Shown one piece after another: positions 35,997 to 44,895 of a stretch of 61,869 nucleotides of DNA. A program made the translations under genes and the position numbers. Each line of letters begins with the position of its first letter. Position 1 is the stretch's first letter. The notes beneath the pieces are model-generated. The model had not been told where the DNA came from. It saw only the letters and a program-made list of their open reading frames with translations, and did not search any database. Source of the stretch: Planctomycetaceae bacterium (GTDB lineage Bacteria > Planctomycetota > Planctomycetia > Planctomycetales > Planctomycetaceae); contig JAKFVC010000035.1 in the NCBI GenBank assembly GCA_021732415.1, positions 1 through 61,869 on the forward strand, written 5' to 3'.

Positions 35997-36004
35997 AATG
36001 TCCA

Positions 36005-37642
36005 TTACGGCTGACCCCAGTAGGTTGGCAGATCGATCAACCGGAAATCGGGATCCTCTAACTCGGCCCTCGCGAATCGGCCGAACTGGCGTTCCGCTTT
36101 GGACCAGGGAACGAGCTTGAGCCGGACGTGCTGCCCGGTCTTCCATCCGGCCATTGTCGTGAGCTTCCGATCTTGCATGCCCCACACATACACCACGATT
36201 TCCGCGGGGATTTTTTCGTTGCCCACCGACCGCACCGATTGGAGATGCAACGGGATCAAAGCTTCCCGGTACGGCAAACTCGCCGGATTCGGAAGCTGGC
36301 CCGCTTGGACAATCACACCCTCGGCGACAGCTTCGACCGTCCGAGGTTGTTGAACCGGGGACGACTTGGATGGAGCGGGAAGTGGCAATACTTGCCAGTC
36401 ACCCAGCGACAGTTCGCGTTCTGCGAACTCCCAGATGACGACTTTTTTGCCAGCCAGTCTGTCTGGACCAGCCTGCAATTGGCGCAGGAGTTCTCGGCGG
36501 GCGGCCAACGCTCCACCGGCATTCAGCGCGATGCGATCGACGGGCTGACGGAGTGCCAGACTGAGGTGCTCGGCGAATCCCGCAGACGTTCCCCAGCCAA
36601 GTTCCGCTTGAGAATAGATGTTCGTGAAGCTATCACCCAGCAGCAGAATTTCTGCACTGGGGTCGGGGTTCCATTCGGAATGATCGACGTTTCGAACTTG
36701 AGTGATCTCACAAGTCTCCGCGGCGATCACTTGAGCTGCGGTGTCGCCTCCCAGCAGCCGCGCGGTATCGCCCACGTTCTCCACTGAGACCTTTTTTGTT
36801 TCGTATACGGTCGGCTGTCGGGCAGCATTCTGAACCGTTGAATGTACTTGTTGAGCAACCAACTCGGCAGTGATTTGTATGCCTGCAGGAGTCCAATGCG
36901 AATCAGTCCTCAGATATCTGGATTGAGGCATGTTCCTTGGACGGTCCTGTAGTCCGGCTGTCGGATCGCACAACTCAATCCGGCTCTGGCCAAGTTCCGA
37001 AACAAACTGTGAAAAGCTGGCGTTATGAATGGGCCAGCCGTCTGCATGCTTTCGATGTTTCGCGGCGAGCAACGCCCCCTTCGATGGAATGGGGACGATG
37101 ATCAACTGGATCCCGCGAGCCTGCAGATCAGCGGCAAATTGCCTGATCGCTGGCAAAGGATTCGTTGTCCGGGATGTCGTTGCGGTCCCCGGGCGAATGC
37201 GATGTGGCTCGAGGAATCCCGGTCCGGTCAGCGCTTCGACATCGGGACGAAAGAACAACCAACCGTCGGAGCCCACAACCACTTGCTCATTGCCGCTACG
37301 CAGCGGACCCGTGAGGCCCGCCTGCAGCCAAGCCCGTGGTCGCCTGATTGGCCAGGCGGATTCGGTCACGTGGGTTTCGTAGTTGCGAAACTCCTCACAG
37401 AGTTGCTGATTCGCAGCCATGATCCGCTGATACGCAGAATCCTTGGGATTCCCGCCTGCCGCGAGGACCCCCGGAATTGCGGGCAACAGCCGGAGGACTG
37501 TGGGCCACTCGCGCGGTTGGGAATAGATTTCACTGGCGAACTGAATGACCGGCAAAGAAAAAATGATTGCGAGAAAGACGCCGCTCGTCGCGATTGCCAG
37601 TCGTGGATTACAGCTGTTTGATTCCGTCAGAGTCGAATTCAT
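36005..37642 (-). CDS. AlgJ/AlgX-like SGNH O-acetyltransferase
   Basis: 545 aa. An N-terminal membrane anchor or signal (about 15-35) is followed by the AlgX/AlgJ fold: VVVGSDGWLFFRPDVE, then the paired motif RTDSHWTPAG near 245-254 (catalytic Asp-x-His) and the nucleophile elbow LLGDSFTNIYS near 333-343. All three catalytic residues (Ser in GDSF, Asp and His in DSH) are present. Relatives transfer acetyl groups to exopolysaccharides such as alginate in the periplasm, fed by a membrane-bound AlgI-type partner. No AlgI-like gene lies in the window, so the polymer is unknown. It is the last of four co-directional minus-strand genes. Confidence 0.8.
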   Translation of the reverse strand: MNSTLTESNSCNPRLAIATSGVFLAIIFSLPVIQFASEIYSQPREWPTVLRLLPAIPGVLAAGGNPKDSAYQRIMAANQQLCEEFRNYETHVTESAWPIRRPRAWLQAGLTGPLRSGNEQVVVGSDGWLFFRPDVEALTGPGFLEPHRIRPGTATTSRTTNPLPAIRQFAADLQARGIQLIIVPIPSKGALLAAKHRKHADGWPIHNASFSQFVSELGQSRIELCDPTAGLQDRPRNMPQSRYLRTDSHWTPAGIQITAELVAQQVHSTVQNAARQPTVYETKKVSVENVGDTARLLGGDTAAQVIAAETCEITQVRNVDHSEWNPDPSAEILLLGDSFTNIYSQAELGWGTSAGFAEHLSLALRQPVDRIALNAGGALAARRELLRQLQAGPDRLAGKKVVIWEFAERELSLGDWQVLPLPAPSKSSPVQQPRTVEAVAEGVIVQAGQLPNPASLPYREALIPLHLQSVRSVGNEKIPAEIVVYVWGMQDRKLTTMAGWKTGQHVRLKLVPWSKAERQFGRFARAELEDPDFRLIDLPTYWGQP

Positions 37643-37689
37643 GTGATTGTGTCAGCTGAACTTATGATGGAATTCTTACATGTCCCTGC

Positions 37690-37757
37690 TTTCTTCGTGT
37701 CCTTTGTGAGCTTCTGTTCAATTCTATTTTTAACAGAAGCTCACGAAGGACACGAAG
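37690..37757. repeat. TTCTTCGTGTCCTT palindrome (AGCTTCTG variant)
   Basis: TTCTTCGTGTCCTTTGTGAG at 37691 pairs with CTCACGAAGGACACGAAG ending near 37757. It lies between the metalloprotease-like stop (37785) and the AlgJ-like start (37642). The variant base (GAGCTTCTG for GACCTTCTG) is matched by a compensating change in the other arm. Confidence 0.8.
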
Positions 37758-37784
37758 GGGTTGAATGTTAAAACTGAGGCCCAC

Positions 37785-39284
37785 CTAAGGGGTTCCTACC
37801 AACTCGACTTCTGTCTGAACCTCTCCCGAATTATCGAATAACTGATTCCAGGAGTCGTTCAATCGCAGATACATTGTCCCGGTGTGCGGTGCAACAAACG
37901 TCGTGTCAGGACCGAGGGGGATCAATTTCAAGATGTCTCGATTGGCGGCGTCAGCGGTCGGTTCGGGGCGGATCATTCCCAGCAGGCGACCTATTGGCTG
38001 GCCCGCGAAGTAACGGATGCTGATCCCTTGCGGCTCGCTGATCCACGGCTTTGTCGTCTTGGCCAAAGTAAATCGGCCGGTGGCCTTCACGCGATAAGTC
38101 TTGCCGGCAATCAATTTCACTCGGGATGATTGCCAGCCGCGATCGGCGGAAATTGTCGCCGCTGCAGGTTTCCCTGACGCTGCCAGCTCCACGCCGGGTT
38201 GAAAGTCGATGGCACTCCGTTCGATGTCATGGGCGTACTGAATCTGCGAGGCAAACAGCAGCCATTCGTCACACAAGTCTGATCGCAGGGGCAGGAAGAG
38301 TTTTTTTGATACCTCTTTGAAGCCGCCATTCATCACCTGTTTGGCCAACTCACGAAACGGTGGTTGATAGCGCGGGTGAGTATTCAAAAAGTGGCAGAGC
38401 GCCCACGACCAGGCATAAGGAGGCAGCTTGGCATAGTCGTCGAATTCGTAAGCGGAAATCTCATCGACAGTCGGCAACTTGCCCGCCGCGATCTCTTCCT
38501 GCAGCACGGAAACCCGGCTCCAGCCCGGGCACCTGTCCGAGGAATCTGGCATGATGCCGAAGATGTATTTGCCCTTGTCATCTCGCACGTGAGTCCCAAA
38601 CAGTTCGGCCATTCCTTCGACATACCACGGCGGGCAGTCGACGGATGGCATCACGTGCATAAAGCAATGGGTGGCTTCGTGCAGCATCAGGTGTCGGGTG
38701 TAGTACGGAGTCGCCTGTTGATTCCACCAGAACTCGTTCCCCAGATACCAGCCTTCGTGCGGTTGGGCCGGCCCTTCGGTGAGGATCCCTGAGTCTTGGA
38801 ATCGCTGTGCATCGGCCATCAGGTAGCCGGTCATCTGGTAAGGAGTTGGCTTGTTGCCAGGCGGAGGTGGCAGTGGTCCGAAGTAAGCCTCCATCAAACC
38901 GTAAAGCTGCGCGACCGCATCGGTCAGACCGTCGAGTTCCTTCACAGGCAAATCCGAGTACAAGATCAGCCGGTCTGAGGTAACCTTCACGAAGCCGCGT
39001 TCTGCCAGCTTGAGATCGTCCCGCTTAGGACGGTCGTCGGGAGGCCGGTGAGTCTTCTGAATGTTCTTCGCATTTTCTGGTGTCTCCGCAGGGATGATCT
39101 TTGCGGGCTCTATCGGAGCTGGCTCACTCTGGTTGGTGACAGATGGTGCCTTGGTGGTCTTCGACTTTGCTTTCTTCGCAGCAGGTTGAGGATTTGCTTT
39201 TGCGGGCGACGATCCACCGCATCCCGCAAGCGTCCCACAAACCAGGAACGCGACGATTAGGCGAACAGCGAGATGCGTGCCCAT
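37785..39284 (-). CDS. Lipoprotein with HEATH metalloprotease-like site
   Basis: 499 aa from the ATG at 39284. Residues 1-20 form a lipoprotein signal with LAGC (Cys near 20). A Pro/Lys/Ala-rich stretch follows. A zincin-like site MLHEATHCFMHV (HExxH-type HEATH at about 198-202) and a downstream glutamate in PPWYVEGMAELFG give a gluzincin pattern resembling DUF1570/peptidase-MA-like proteins; the C-terminus (about 370-499) is a separate beta-rich domain. Predicted role: envelope zinc peptidase or an inactive relative. The start codon lies only 6 nt from a repeat (39291-39439), leaving no room for a Shine-Dalgarno; an earlier in-frame ATG at 39356 inside the repeat loop is an alternative. Confidence 0.75.
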   Translation of the reverse strand: MGTHLAVRLIVAFLVCGTLAGCGGSSPAKANPQPAAKKAKSKTTKAPSVTNQSEPAPIEPAKIIPAETPENAKNIQKTHRPPDDRPKRDDLKLAERGFVKVTSDRLILYSDLPVKELDGLTDAVAQLYGLMEAYFGPLPPPPGNKPTPYQMTGYLMADAQRFQDSGILTEGPAQPHEGWYLGNEFWWNQQATPYYTRHLMLHEATHCFMHVMPSVDCPPWYVEGMAELFGTHVRDDKGKYIFGIMPDSSDRCPGWSRVSVLQEEIAAGKLPTVDEISAYEFDDYAKLPPYAWSWALCHFLNTHPRYQPPFRELAKQVMNGGFKEVSKKLFLPLRSDLCDEWLLFASQIQYAHDIERSAIDFQPGVELAASGKPAAATISADRGWQSSRVKLIAGKTYRVKATGRFTLAKTTKPWISEPQGISIRYFAGQPIGRLLGMIRPEPTADAANRDILKLIPLGPDTTFVAPHTGTMYLRLNDSWNQLFDNSGEVQTEVELVGTP

Positions 39285-39290
39285 GACCCC

Positions 39291-39439
39291 GTAGGACGGG
39301 CACTCTTGCCCGTCTGCAGGGGCCTTGAGAAGTCGAAAGTTGCTCACGGTAGGCATCACGGTTCGCTGAGTTTTGTCGTGTACAAAGCCAACACCGACAT
39401 GGTGAATCAATCACAGACGGGCAGGAGTGCCCATCCTAC
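39291..39439. repeat. Palindrome that exactly fills an intergenic gap
   Basis: GTAGGACGGGCACTCTTGCC (39291-39316 arm) pairs with 39414-39439 almost perfectly. It starts 6 nt before the metalloprotease-like ATG and ends one base before the prpB stop codon (39440). The loop is about 97 nt. Confidence 0.8.
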
Positions 39440-40327
39440 TTAACACTTCGCGTTTTCCGCATACTGCTGGTCTCGTCGATCATAGTCGCTGTAGTCCAGC
39501 AACTCGTACAACCGCTTCCGCGTTTGCATGGAATCCACGAAATCGCGCTGCGTCCCCTCCGCCGCCAATTGACCCAATGCCGTTTCCACCGCCTGCATGG
39601 CGACTCGGAATAACGTGACTGGAAACAACGCTGCGGCATATCCCAGTCCCGCCAATTCGGCGAGCGACAACAACGGGCTCTTCCCGAATTCCGTCATATT
39701 CGCGAGCAACGGTGCCTTCACAGATTTCGCAAATAAGGCGAATTCTTCGGCGGTTTCAAGAGCCTCCGGGAAGATCATATCGGCCCCGACTGCCAGGTAA
39801 GCGTGCGCACGCGCGACGGCTGCTTCGAATCCATCAACGCCACGCGCATCCGTCCGGGCAATGATCACGAATGAGGGATCCTTTCGCGCCGCAACGGCCG
39901 CGCGGATCTTGTTCACCATGATCTCTGTGGGGACCAGGATCTTGCCGTTGAGATGGCCGCACCGCTTGGGATTTTCCTGATCTTCCAAGTGCAATCCGGC
40001 CAGGCCTGCCGCTTCGTATTGCTGCACCGTCCGCTCGACGCTCAGAGGTCCGCCGAAGCCGGTGTCGGCATCCGAGATGACCGGAATCGAAACCGCTTCG
40101 GCGAGATACCGGCCTTGCGTGATGAATTCGGTCGCCGTCAGCAGACCAATATCCGGCACCGCGGCCAATCCCGCCGACAGGCTGGCTCCAGACTGGTAGA
40201 CCGCTTGAAATCCGGCGCGTTCGGCGAGACGCGCAGTCAAGGCATTGAAGACGCCGGGAATGGCAATCGTCCCCTTCGCAAAGGCATCGCGGAATTTTTG
40301 GCCGGGAGAACGGGTAAGTTCAGACAT
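39440..40327 (-). CDS. prpB: Isocitrate lyase/PEP mutase superfamily, 2-methylisocitrate lyase-like
   Basis: 295 aa. TIM-barrel lyase. SDADTGFG (85-92) and LEDQ (114-117) supply the Mg2+ ligands, and KRCGHLNGK (121-129) carries the catalytic Cys of methylisocitrate lyases (usual motif KKCGH). IIARTDA follows. It would split 2-methylisocitrate into succinate and pyruvate in the methylcitrate cycle. The length matches PrpB. No prpC or prpD is visible nearby, so a related oxaloacetate- or phosphonate-type lyase is possible, but the K(R)CGH motif favours PrpB. The neighbour upstream is an unknown protein 50 nt away on the same strand. Confidence 0.87.
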   Translation of the reverse strand: MSELTRSPGQKFRDAFAKGTIAIPGVFNALTARLAERAGFQAVYQSGASLSAGLAAVPDIGLLTATEFITQGRYLAEAVSIPVISDADTGFGGPLSVERTVQQYEAAGLAGLHLEDQENPKRCGHLNGKILVPTEIMVNKIRAAVAARKDPSFVIIARTDARGVDGFEAAVARAHAYLAVGADMIFPEALETAEEFALFAKSVKAPLLANMTEFGKSPLLSLAELAGLGYAAALFPVTLFRVAMQAVETALGQLAAEGTQRDFVDSMQTRKRLYELLDYSDYDRRDQQYAENAKC

Positions 40328-40377
40328 GCGCCGAAGCTTTCAGACGGAGTAGGAATGAGGCCGAATCAGGACTGCGG

Positions 40378-41598
40378 TCAACCAGTCTGGGGTCGGGCGT
40401 TCAAATTTGAAAATTGGTCAGTCACCGGTCGCCATTGTACCTTATCGATGGGATGGCCAATCGCGTCGAAATACGTGGCCGCCATCAGCAGTTGCATCTC
40501 GGCGGCTTGAATTCGACGCGCGGCAATACCCAACGGCGAATCTTCGTTCCCGGCACAGGCCTCACAGAGATCGACGAACGCGAACGGGTCCCAGCTGCCC
40601 TTGCCCGTCAAGCGGGTCTTCCAGGTCTGGCCATCGACGACATCTTGCAACGCCCGCGTCGCGTACGGAATCAGCTCCGACATGACCGGATGCAAGTGGA
40701 ATTGCCGGAACCAATACTTGGCGTTGCCATAGTCAGGTTCCCGGCGATGTAAGATCGCGTGCCAGTAGTCGCCCGCGTGGCGTTTTCCGAGTCCCTCGAT
40801 GCTTTGCGAAAGCTGGTGGCTCGCGTCTGCCGCATCATGCCACAGCAGCAGGCCGGCTTTGATGGCAACCGAATCCGCGACAGACGCCTGATCGGTGTCT
40901 GGAATAAACTGACTGGGTTTGGTGCGCTCAATGTGCTTCACCAGCCATTCGTTTTCCGGTCTGGGTCGATGAGAAATTAAACCCGGAATGGATACCTCGG
41001 ATGGCGCGACAAACGACAAGGGACCATCTTTGGATTCTGGTCGCGAGATCTGTCCGGCAGGGACGTCATAACGTATCACCCAGCTTCCGACTGCGGCTCC
41101 CGATGTGGCACTTGTAACTCGTTCTGGACGTCCGGCAGCCCGGATCAACCAATCCCAAATCGGTTCTGAGTGCCCGCTGGAGAGCTCCGTCAAAGCGGTG
41201 AGTACGGATCGATTGATACAGATCAAGGAATACTGCGCAGGGTTATTCCAACAGAGTGCAACGGCCGCCGGACAGTGTTCACCGACAAAACGCTCGGCCG
41301 CAGCAGAAGCCTCGACCGGCTGCAACCAGATTGGGGCTGTTTCCGCGTACTGCAGATCGGGGTCAGGATCATGGAAGTCCCGCAGTGCCGCCATGGTCAG
41401 ATTCTGCGGCAAACGCTGGAAATCTTCCACGGTCACTGCAGCTCGTTCGTCAACGAGCACAATCCAGTCGGCGCGGCCGGAATCGATCGCGGCTTGCCAT
41501 TGTGATCCTTCGCACGGAAACAACAATCCGCCGACCTGCAGCACCTGGTCTTGAATGACGTCCCATAACGGGTGCGTGCGATGCAGAATGACATCCAT
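40378..41598 (-). CDS. Unknown 406-aa protein
   Basis: 406 aa from the ATG at 41598. No signal peptide, membrane helix or recognised motif. The N-terminal half has alternating strands (LLFPCEGSQWQAA, DWIVLVDERAAV) that could be Rossmann-like. The C-terminal part is helix-rich with conserved-looking HDAADASHQLSQSIEGL and RHAGDYWHAILHRREPD, reminiscent of uncharacterised planctomycete proteins. Codon use matches the neighbours, so it is a real gene. It is 50 nt upstream of the prpB-like gene, possibly in one transcript. I assign no function. Confidence 0.7.
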   Translation of the reverse strand: MDVILHRTHPLWDVIQDQVLQVGGLLFPCEGSQWQAAIDSGRADWIVLVDERAAVTVEDFQRLPQNLTMAALRDFHDPDPDLQYAETAPIWLQPVEASAAAERFVGEHCPAAVALCWNNPAQYSLICINRSVLTALTELSSGHSEPIWDWLIRAAGRPERVTSATSGAAVGSWVIRYDVPAGQISRPESKDGPLSFVAPSEVSIPGLISHRPRPENEWLVKHIERTKPSQFIPDTDQASVADSVAIKAGLLLWHDAADASHQLSQSIEGLGKRHAGDYWHAILHRREPDYGNAKYWFRQFHLHPVMSELIPYATRALQDVVDGQTWKTRLTGKGSWDPFAFVDLCEACAGNEDSPLGIAARRIQAAEMQLLMAATYFDAIGHPIDKVQWRPVTDQFSNLNARPQTG

Positions 41599-42090
41599 TG
41601 TGGCGGTCAAGATTTAGGTCTCCGCAGGTGTGGTCCCAGTGATGATGATTTCAACAGGCATCGGGCAACTGATGTCCCTTCCGTCCGTTCAGTCCCTGAT
41701 GTCCTTTTCTTCCCAGTAATTTCAAAGGACAAAAAGGACAGAAGGGTCGGAAAGGACATCAGGCCAGCCCTGGCTGATACCCAATTGTAGCGCCATTTCT
41801 ACCGAGCTGCGATTCCATAATGGCCTCTAATTCAGTCAATTTGTCGTTTTTTGACTACTTCCACGATCCGCACAATAATCGGATGTTCCCCCTTCGGATT
41901 ACTTCCAACACGCGCAAGAGAATGTTAAAGTGTTCCTCCATGCAGACGACCCGTACACTGACTGCCCTTGGTGAAGTCGAGTTGAATCGGTCGGCTGTAG
42001 TGTTGCGGCGAGGTTGCTCACAACGACAGTGAGTTTGATCGCGTCGCAGAGTGTTGTTGCTTATTATTTTGAGTGTGAGGATTGGCCGAC
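41599..42090. repeat. Gap with a TGATGTCC palindrome and the csp leader
   Basis: The arm near 41669-41708 (CTGATGTCCCTTCCGTCCG) pairs imperfectly with 41724-41762. The remaining 320 nt to the cold-shock ATG is gene-free. A long 5' untranslated leader is common for csp genes, but no conserved cold box was identified. Confidence 0.6.
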
Positions 42091-42288
42091 ATGCCGCAGG
42101 GAACCATTAAGAAGATCGTATCGGACAAGGGTTTTGGGTTCATTTCCGGTGAGAAAGGGGACATTTTCTTCCATTTGTCCTCCGTTCAAGGAAAGCGATT
42201 CGAAGAACTGACTGAAGGCGAATCGGTCGAGTACGAGACCGAGATCAGTCAGAAGGGTCCCCGTGCGGTGAGTGTCCGGGCTGTCTAA
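42091..42288 (+). CDS. Cold-shock domain protein
   Basis: 65 aa from the ATG at 42091. A single cold-shock OB fold: RNP1 KGFGFIS and RNP2 DIFFHLS bind single-stranded RNA/DNA, as in CspA. Length is typical. A TTG three codons earlier is in frame, but GAGG spacing favours the ATG. It is followed 37 nt later by a GC-rich hairpin and T-rich terminator, so it is monocistronic. Role: RNA chaperone; regulation by temperature or growth cannot be read here. Confidence 0.92.
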   Translation: MPQGTIKKIVSDKGFGFISGEKGDIFFHLSSVQGKRFEELTEGESVEYETEISQKGPRAVSVRAV

Positions 42289-42324
42289 GCTCCGCTCACT
42301 GACCATATGACCGCGACCATCAGG

Positions 42325-42363
42325 CCGCACGTGTGCTCGTCACGCGTGCGGTTTTGTTGTTTG
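42325..42363 (+). terminator. Intrinsic terminator of the cold-shock gene
   Basis: CCGCACG (42325-42331) pairs with CGTGCGG (42345-42351), with partial extension in the loop, and is followed by TTTTGTTGTTT. Position and orientation fit the csp gene. Confidence 0.8.
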
Positions 42364-42378
42364 TAGCCTGACTTTTCT

Positions 42379-42601
42379 GTAGCCCGACTCTCCAGAGTCG
42401 GGTGAGCCCGTAACATTCGACGCGACACAAATTCGCCCCTCGCGATCTTCGCGCAGCGCACGGCTGGCGTGTCGTGGGAAGTCGCGAATTTCTTAACGAC
42501 TCTTCTGGAACTCAGGCCGTGCGCTACGCGAAGCTCCCATAAGTCGATTGATTGTTACGTCGCTGGTTACGGGCTCAGACGGGTCTGGAGACCCATCCCA
42601 C
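42379..42601. repeat. Composite giant inverted repeat, copy 2
   Basis: The left outer arm has been converted to the CCCGACTC word (GTAGCCCGACTCTCCAGAGT...GAGCCCGTAAC), while the right outer arm keeps GTTACGGGCTCAGACGGG...CCCAC. Their shared part, GAGCCCGTAAC and complement, still pairs. Inner arms 42439-42463 and 42517-42535 (CTCGCGATCTTCGCGCAGCG and complement) match copy 1. It lies between the convergent csp and pabB genes. Confidence 0.75.
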
Positions 42602-42611
42602 GGCAGATGCG

Positions 42612-44018
42612 CTACAGCGCCCGCAACATTCCTGCGGCTTTATGCAGGGTTTCCAGGTATTCGCTCTCGGGATCCGACTGCGCCACGATCCCGCCTCCGA
42701 CGGGGAATTGAATCCAACCCCGGCTGACGGTGAAAGTCCGAATCAGGATCGAACTGTCCATCTGGCCGTCGAATCCCAGGTAACACAGGCTCCCGCAGTA
42801 CGGCCCGCGGACGGTCGGTTCCAACTCTGCGATGATCTCCATCGCTCGCACCTTGGGAGCTCCGGTGATGGATCCACCCGGAAAAGCGGCCCTCAATAAA
42901 TCCCAGCCGCTCGCTCCTGCTCGGAGTTCCCCGCGCACTTCTGAAACGAGATGTTGAACCGTCTCGTAGGTCTCCACCACGCACAATTCGGGCACGCGGA
43001 CGGAACCGGGCCGGCATACCTTGGACAGATCGTTCCGTAACAAATCGACGATCATGACGTTCTCCGCCATGTCCTTTTCGCTCTCCCGCAGTTCGTCGCC
43101 GGTAAACAAATCGGCCTCGGGAATCGCCTGGCGTCGTCGTGTTCCCTTGATCGGGCGAGTTTCCACAATCCCGTCCGCCACACGGACAAATCGTTCGGGA
43201 GAGGCACTGGCGACAACCCAATCGGGATGTTCAAAATAGCCCGCGAATGGGGCCGGATTACGGACTCGCAGCCGGGCATATAGATCCAGCGGATCCTCTC
43301 GCAGAGGAGCCAGCAGGCGTTGCGAAAGATTGACCTGAAACACATCTCCCGCGTAGATGTAGTCGATTGCCTTCTGCACGGTCTGCAGATAGTTGTCTCG
43401 AGAAAAATTGCTGGTCACGCTGGCATGACCGGGAACCGGAAACTGTGGAGCCAGATCGCCTGCGGGCAAGTCGGACCGGGTGGATTTCCAGCTTGTGGGA
43501 GCCGCAGTACGCAGCAAATCCTGGATTTGAGCGATCCGCTCGCGGGCTCGGGTCTCCCGCAACTGCGGATCCGTTTCAGGAAACCCGTGCGAGATGATCC
43601 AAGCCCGGTTGGATTCATGATCCCACGCCAGAACCCAGTCATACACCCCTAAGGCGATGTCCGCGACGGGGAATTCCTGATACTGCGGCCGGTCGATACG
43701 TTCCCAAAGCTGGCCCGTTTCGTAGCCGATCAGTCCGGCGACTCCCCCTTGAAAGGGCGGCAATCCCGGTACTGGTTCTGTCGCGAATTGTTCCAGCTCT
43801 GCGACCAGAGCTGTCCACGGATCGTTGCCGTAGGTCACCTGTGGTACGACAACTCTCCTGAACGGATCAGCGGTTAAGAAAGAAAAACGCCCCACGTGCT
43901 CACGACGCAGGGCACTCTCCAAAAGAATCGTCCAAGGCAACTGCCGGACCGCCCGCACTGCCGCCAGCACATCAGGTACGGGCGACAGTTCCTCGATCAG
44001 TGGCGGGCTATGGAGCAT
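42612..44018 (-). CDS. pabB: Aminodeoxychorismate synthase component I
   Basis: 468 aa from the ATG at 44018. Chorismate-utilising enzyme: ETRPIKGTRRR carries the PIKGT motif typical of PabB (TrpE has PIAGT), and SEKDMAENVMIVDLLRND, AAFPGGSITGAPK and a GGGIV-type C-terminus complete the fold. With PabA it makes 4-amino-4-deoxychorismate for folate or methanopterin precursors. There is no fused glutaminase or lyase domain. The start codon abuts a CGTGGGACGGG repeat (44027-44183), leaving no evident Shine-Dalgarno. Anthranilate synthase is the main alternative. Confidence 0.87.
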   Translation of the reverse strand: MLHSPPLIEELSPVPDVLAAVRAVRQLPWTILLESALRREHVGRFSFLTADPFRRVVVPQVTYGNDPWTALVAELEQFATEPVPGLPPFQGGVAGLIGYETGQLWERIDRPQYQEFPVADIALGVYDWVLAWDHESNRAWIISHGFPETDPQLRETRARERIAQIQDLLRTAAPTSWKSTRSDLPAGDLAPQFPVPGHASVTSNFSRDNYLQTVQKAIDYIYAGDVFQVNLSQRLLAPLREDPLDLYARLRVRNPAPFAGYFEHPDWVVASASPERFVRVADGIVETRPIKGTRRRQAIPEADLFTGDELRESEKDMAENVMIVDLLRNDLSKVCRPGSVRVPELCVVETYETVQHLVSEVRGELRAGASGWDLLRAAFPGGSITGAPKVRAMEIIAELEPTVRGPYCGSLCYLGFDGQMDSSILIRTFTVSRGWIQFPVGGGIVAQSDPESEYLETLHKAAGMLRAL

Positions 44019-44026
44019 TGGCGTGC

Positions 44027-44183
44027 CGTGGGACGGGTCTCCAGGCCCGTCAGTCCAGTACGTAGAAGAATTCGTAAGAATTCTTAAGTTTGTCTGCATG
44101 CGGCGGAAGTCTTTCGACGTTCCGCTACAGGCTGCATCGCGTTGATAGCCGAGGGACGGACGGGCCTGGAGACCCGTCCCACG
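44027..44183. repeat. CGTGGGACGGG palindrome with a decayed inner palindrome
   Basis: Outer arms 44027 onward and to 44183 pair nearly perfectly. The loop holds a degraded copy of the 148-221 word (GTAAGAATTCTT..., TTCCGCTACAG). It starts 9 nt before the pabB ATG and ends 12 nt after the ndk stop, so it occupies the whole gap. Confidence 0.8.
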
Positions 44184-44194
44184 ATGCGCAACGC

Positions 44195-44659
44195 TTACTT
44201 CCCTTCGTCGCTCGCGCAGACCCAAGCCGACAACGACGAGGTGTATTCGAGCAACTCTTCCGGCTTGAAGTAGACCGCAATTTCCTTGGCGGCCGCTTCC
44301 GGGCTGTCGCTGCCATGCATCAGGTTCATCTGGCGGCTGACACCGAAGTCGCCGCGGATCGTTCCTGGAGGAGCGTCGGCACCATTGGTCGGGCCCATCA
44401 TCGTACGGACGACTGACACGGCCTTGGGACCCTCGGCGACGAGAGCGACGACGGGCCCGGCGGTGATGAATTCTTCCAGCAACGGATAGAACGGCTTCGA
44501 CACATGTTCGGCGTAGTGCTGGCGGGACAACTCGGGGGTCACGCGCAGCATCTTCAAGCCGACAATCTTCAATCCCTTGGTTTCCAGGCGAGACAGCAAT
44601 TGTCCCGTCAACCGGCGTTGGACAGCATCAGGCTTAAACAGAATCAGGGTACGTTGCAT
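44195..44659 (-). CDS. ndk: Nucleoside diphosphate kinase
   Basis: 154 aa. Transfers phosphate from ATP to NDPs through a phosphohistidine. ILFKPDAVQRR at 6-16 and the catalytic NLMHGSDSPE (His115) are diagnostic; GTIRGDFGVS precedes it. Length is typical (140-155). GGAACTGCA before the ATG gives a weak ribosome-binding site. Same strand as pabB, but the gap is a long palindrome, so co-transcription is uncertain. Confidence 0.96.
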   Translation of the reverse strand: MQRTLILFKPDAVQRRLTGQLLSRLETKGLKIVGLKMLRVTPELSRQHYAEHVSKPFYPLLEEFITAGPVVALVAEGPKAVSVVRTMMGPTNGADAPPGTIRGDFGVSRQMNLMHGSDSPEAAAKEIAVYFKPEELLEYTSSLSAWVCASDEGK

Positions 44660-44750
44660 TGCAGTTCCTAAAACTCAATCAATTTCGAGTGGGTGCAGGC
44701 GGCAACCGTGCCGCCATCGCGTGGGATTGTGGGACGTTGACACTTACCTG

Positions 44751-44860
44751 CATGGTGTGAGCGTATGAGGGTGAGAGAGTATGAGAGTCACGGCAGATCC
44801 AAGCAGGATCTCAATCGTCTTCCACTCTCTCACACTCACACCCTCGTACTCTCACACATG
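44751..44860. repeat. GTGTGAG-word imperfect palindrome
   Basis: GGTGTGAGCGTATGAGGGTG at 44754 onward pairs imperfectly with ACTCTCTCACACTCACACCC... (44824-44860). It stands between carA (stop 44896) and ndk (start 44659). A related copy is at 60918-61033. Confidence 0.7.
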
Positions 44861-44895
44861 CCGAGTGTTCCATTCGACGCCCAAATATCAAGATC

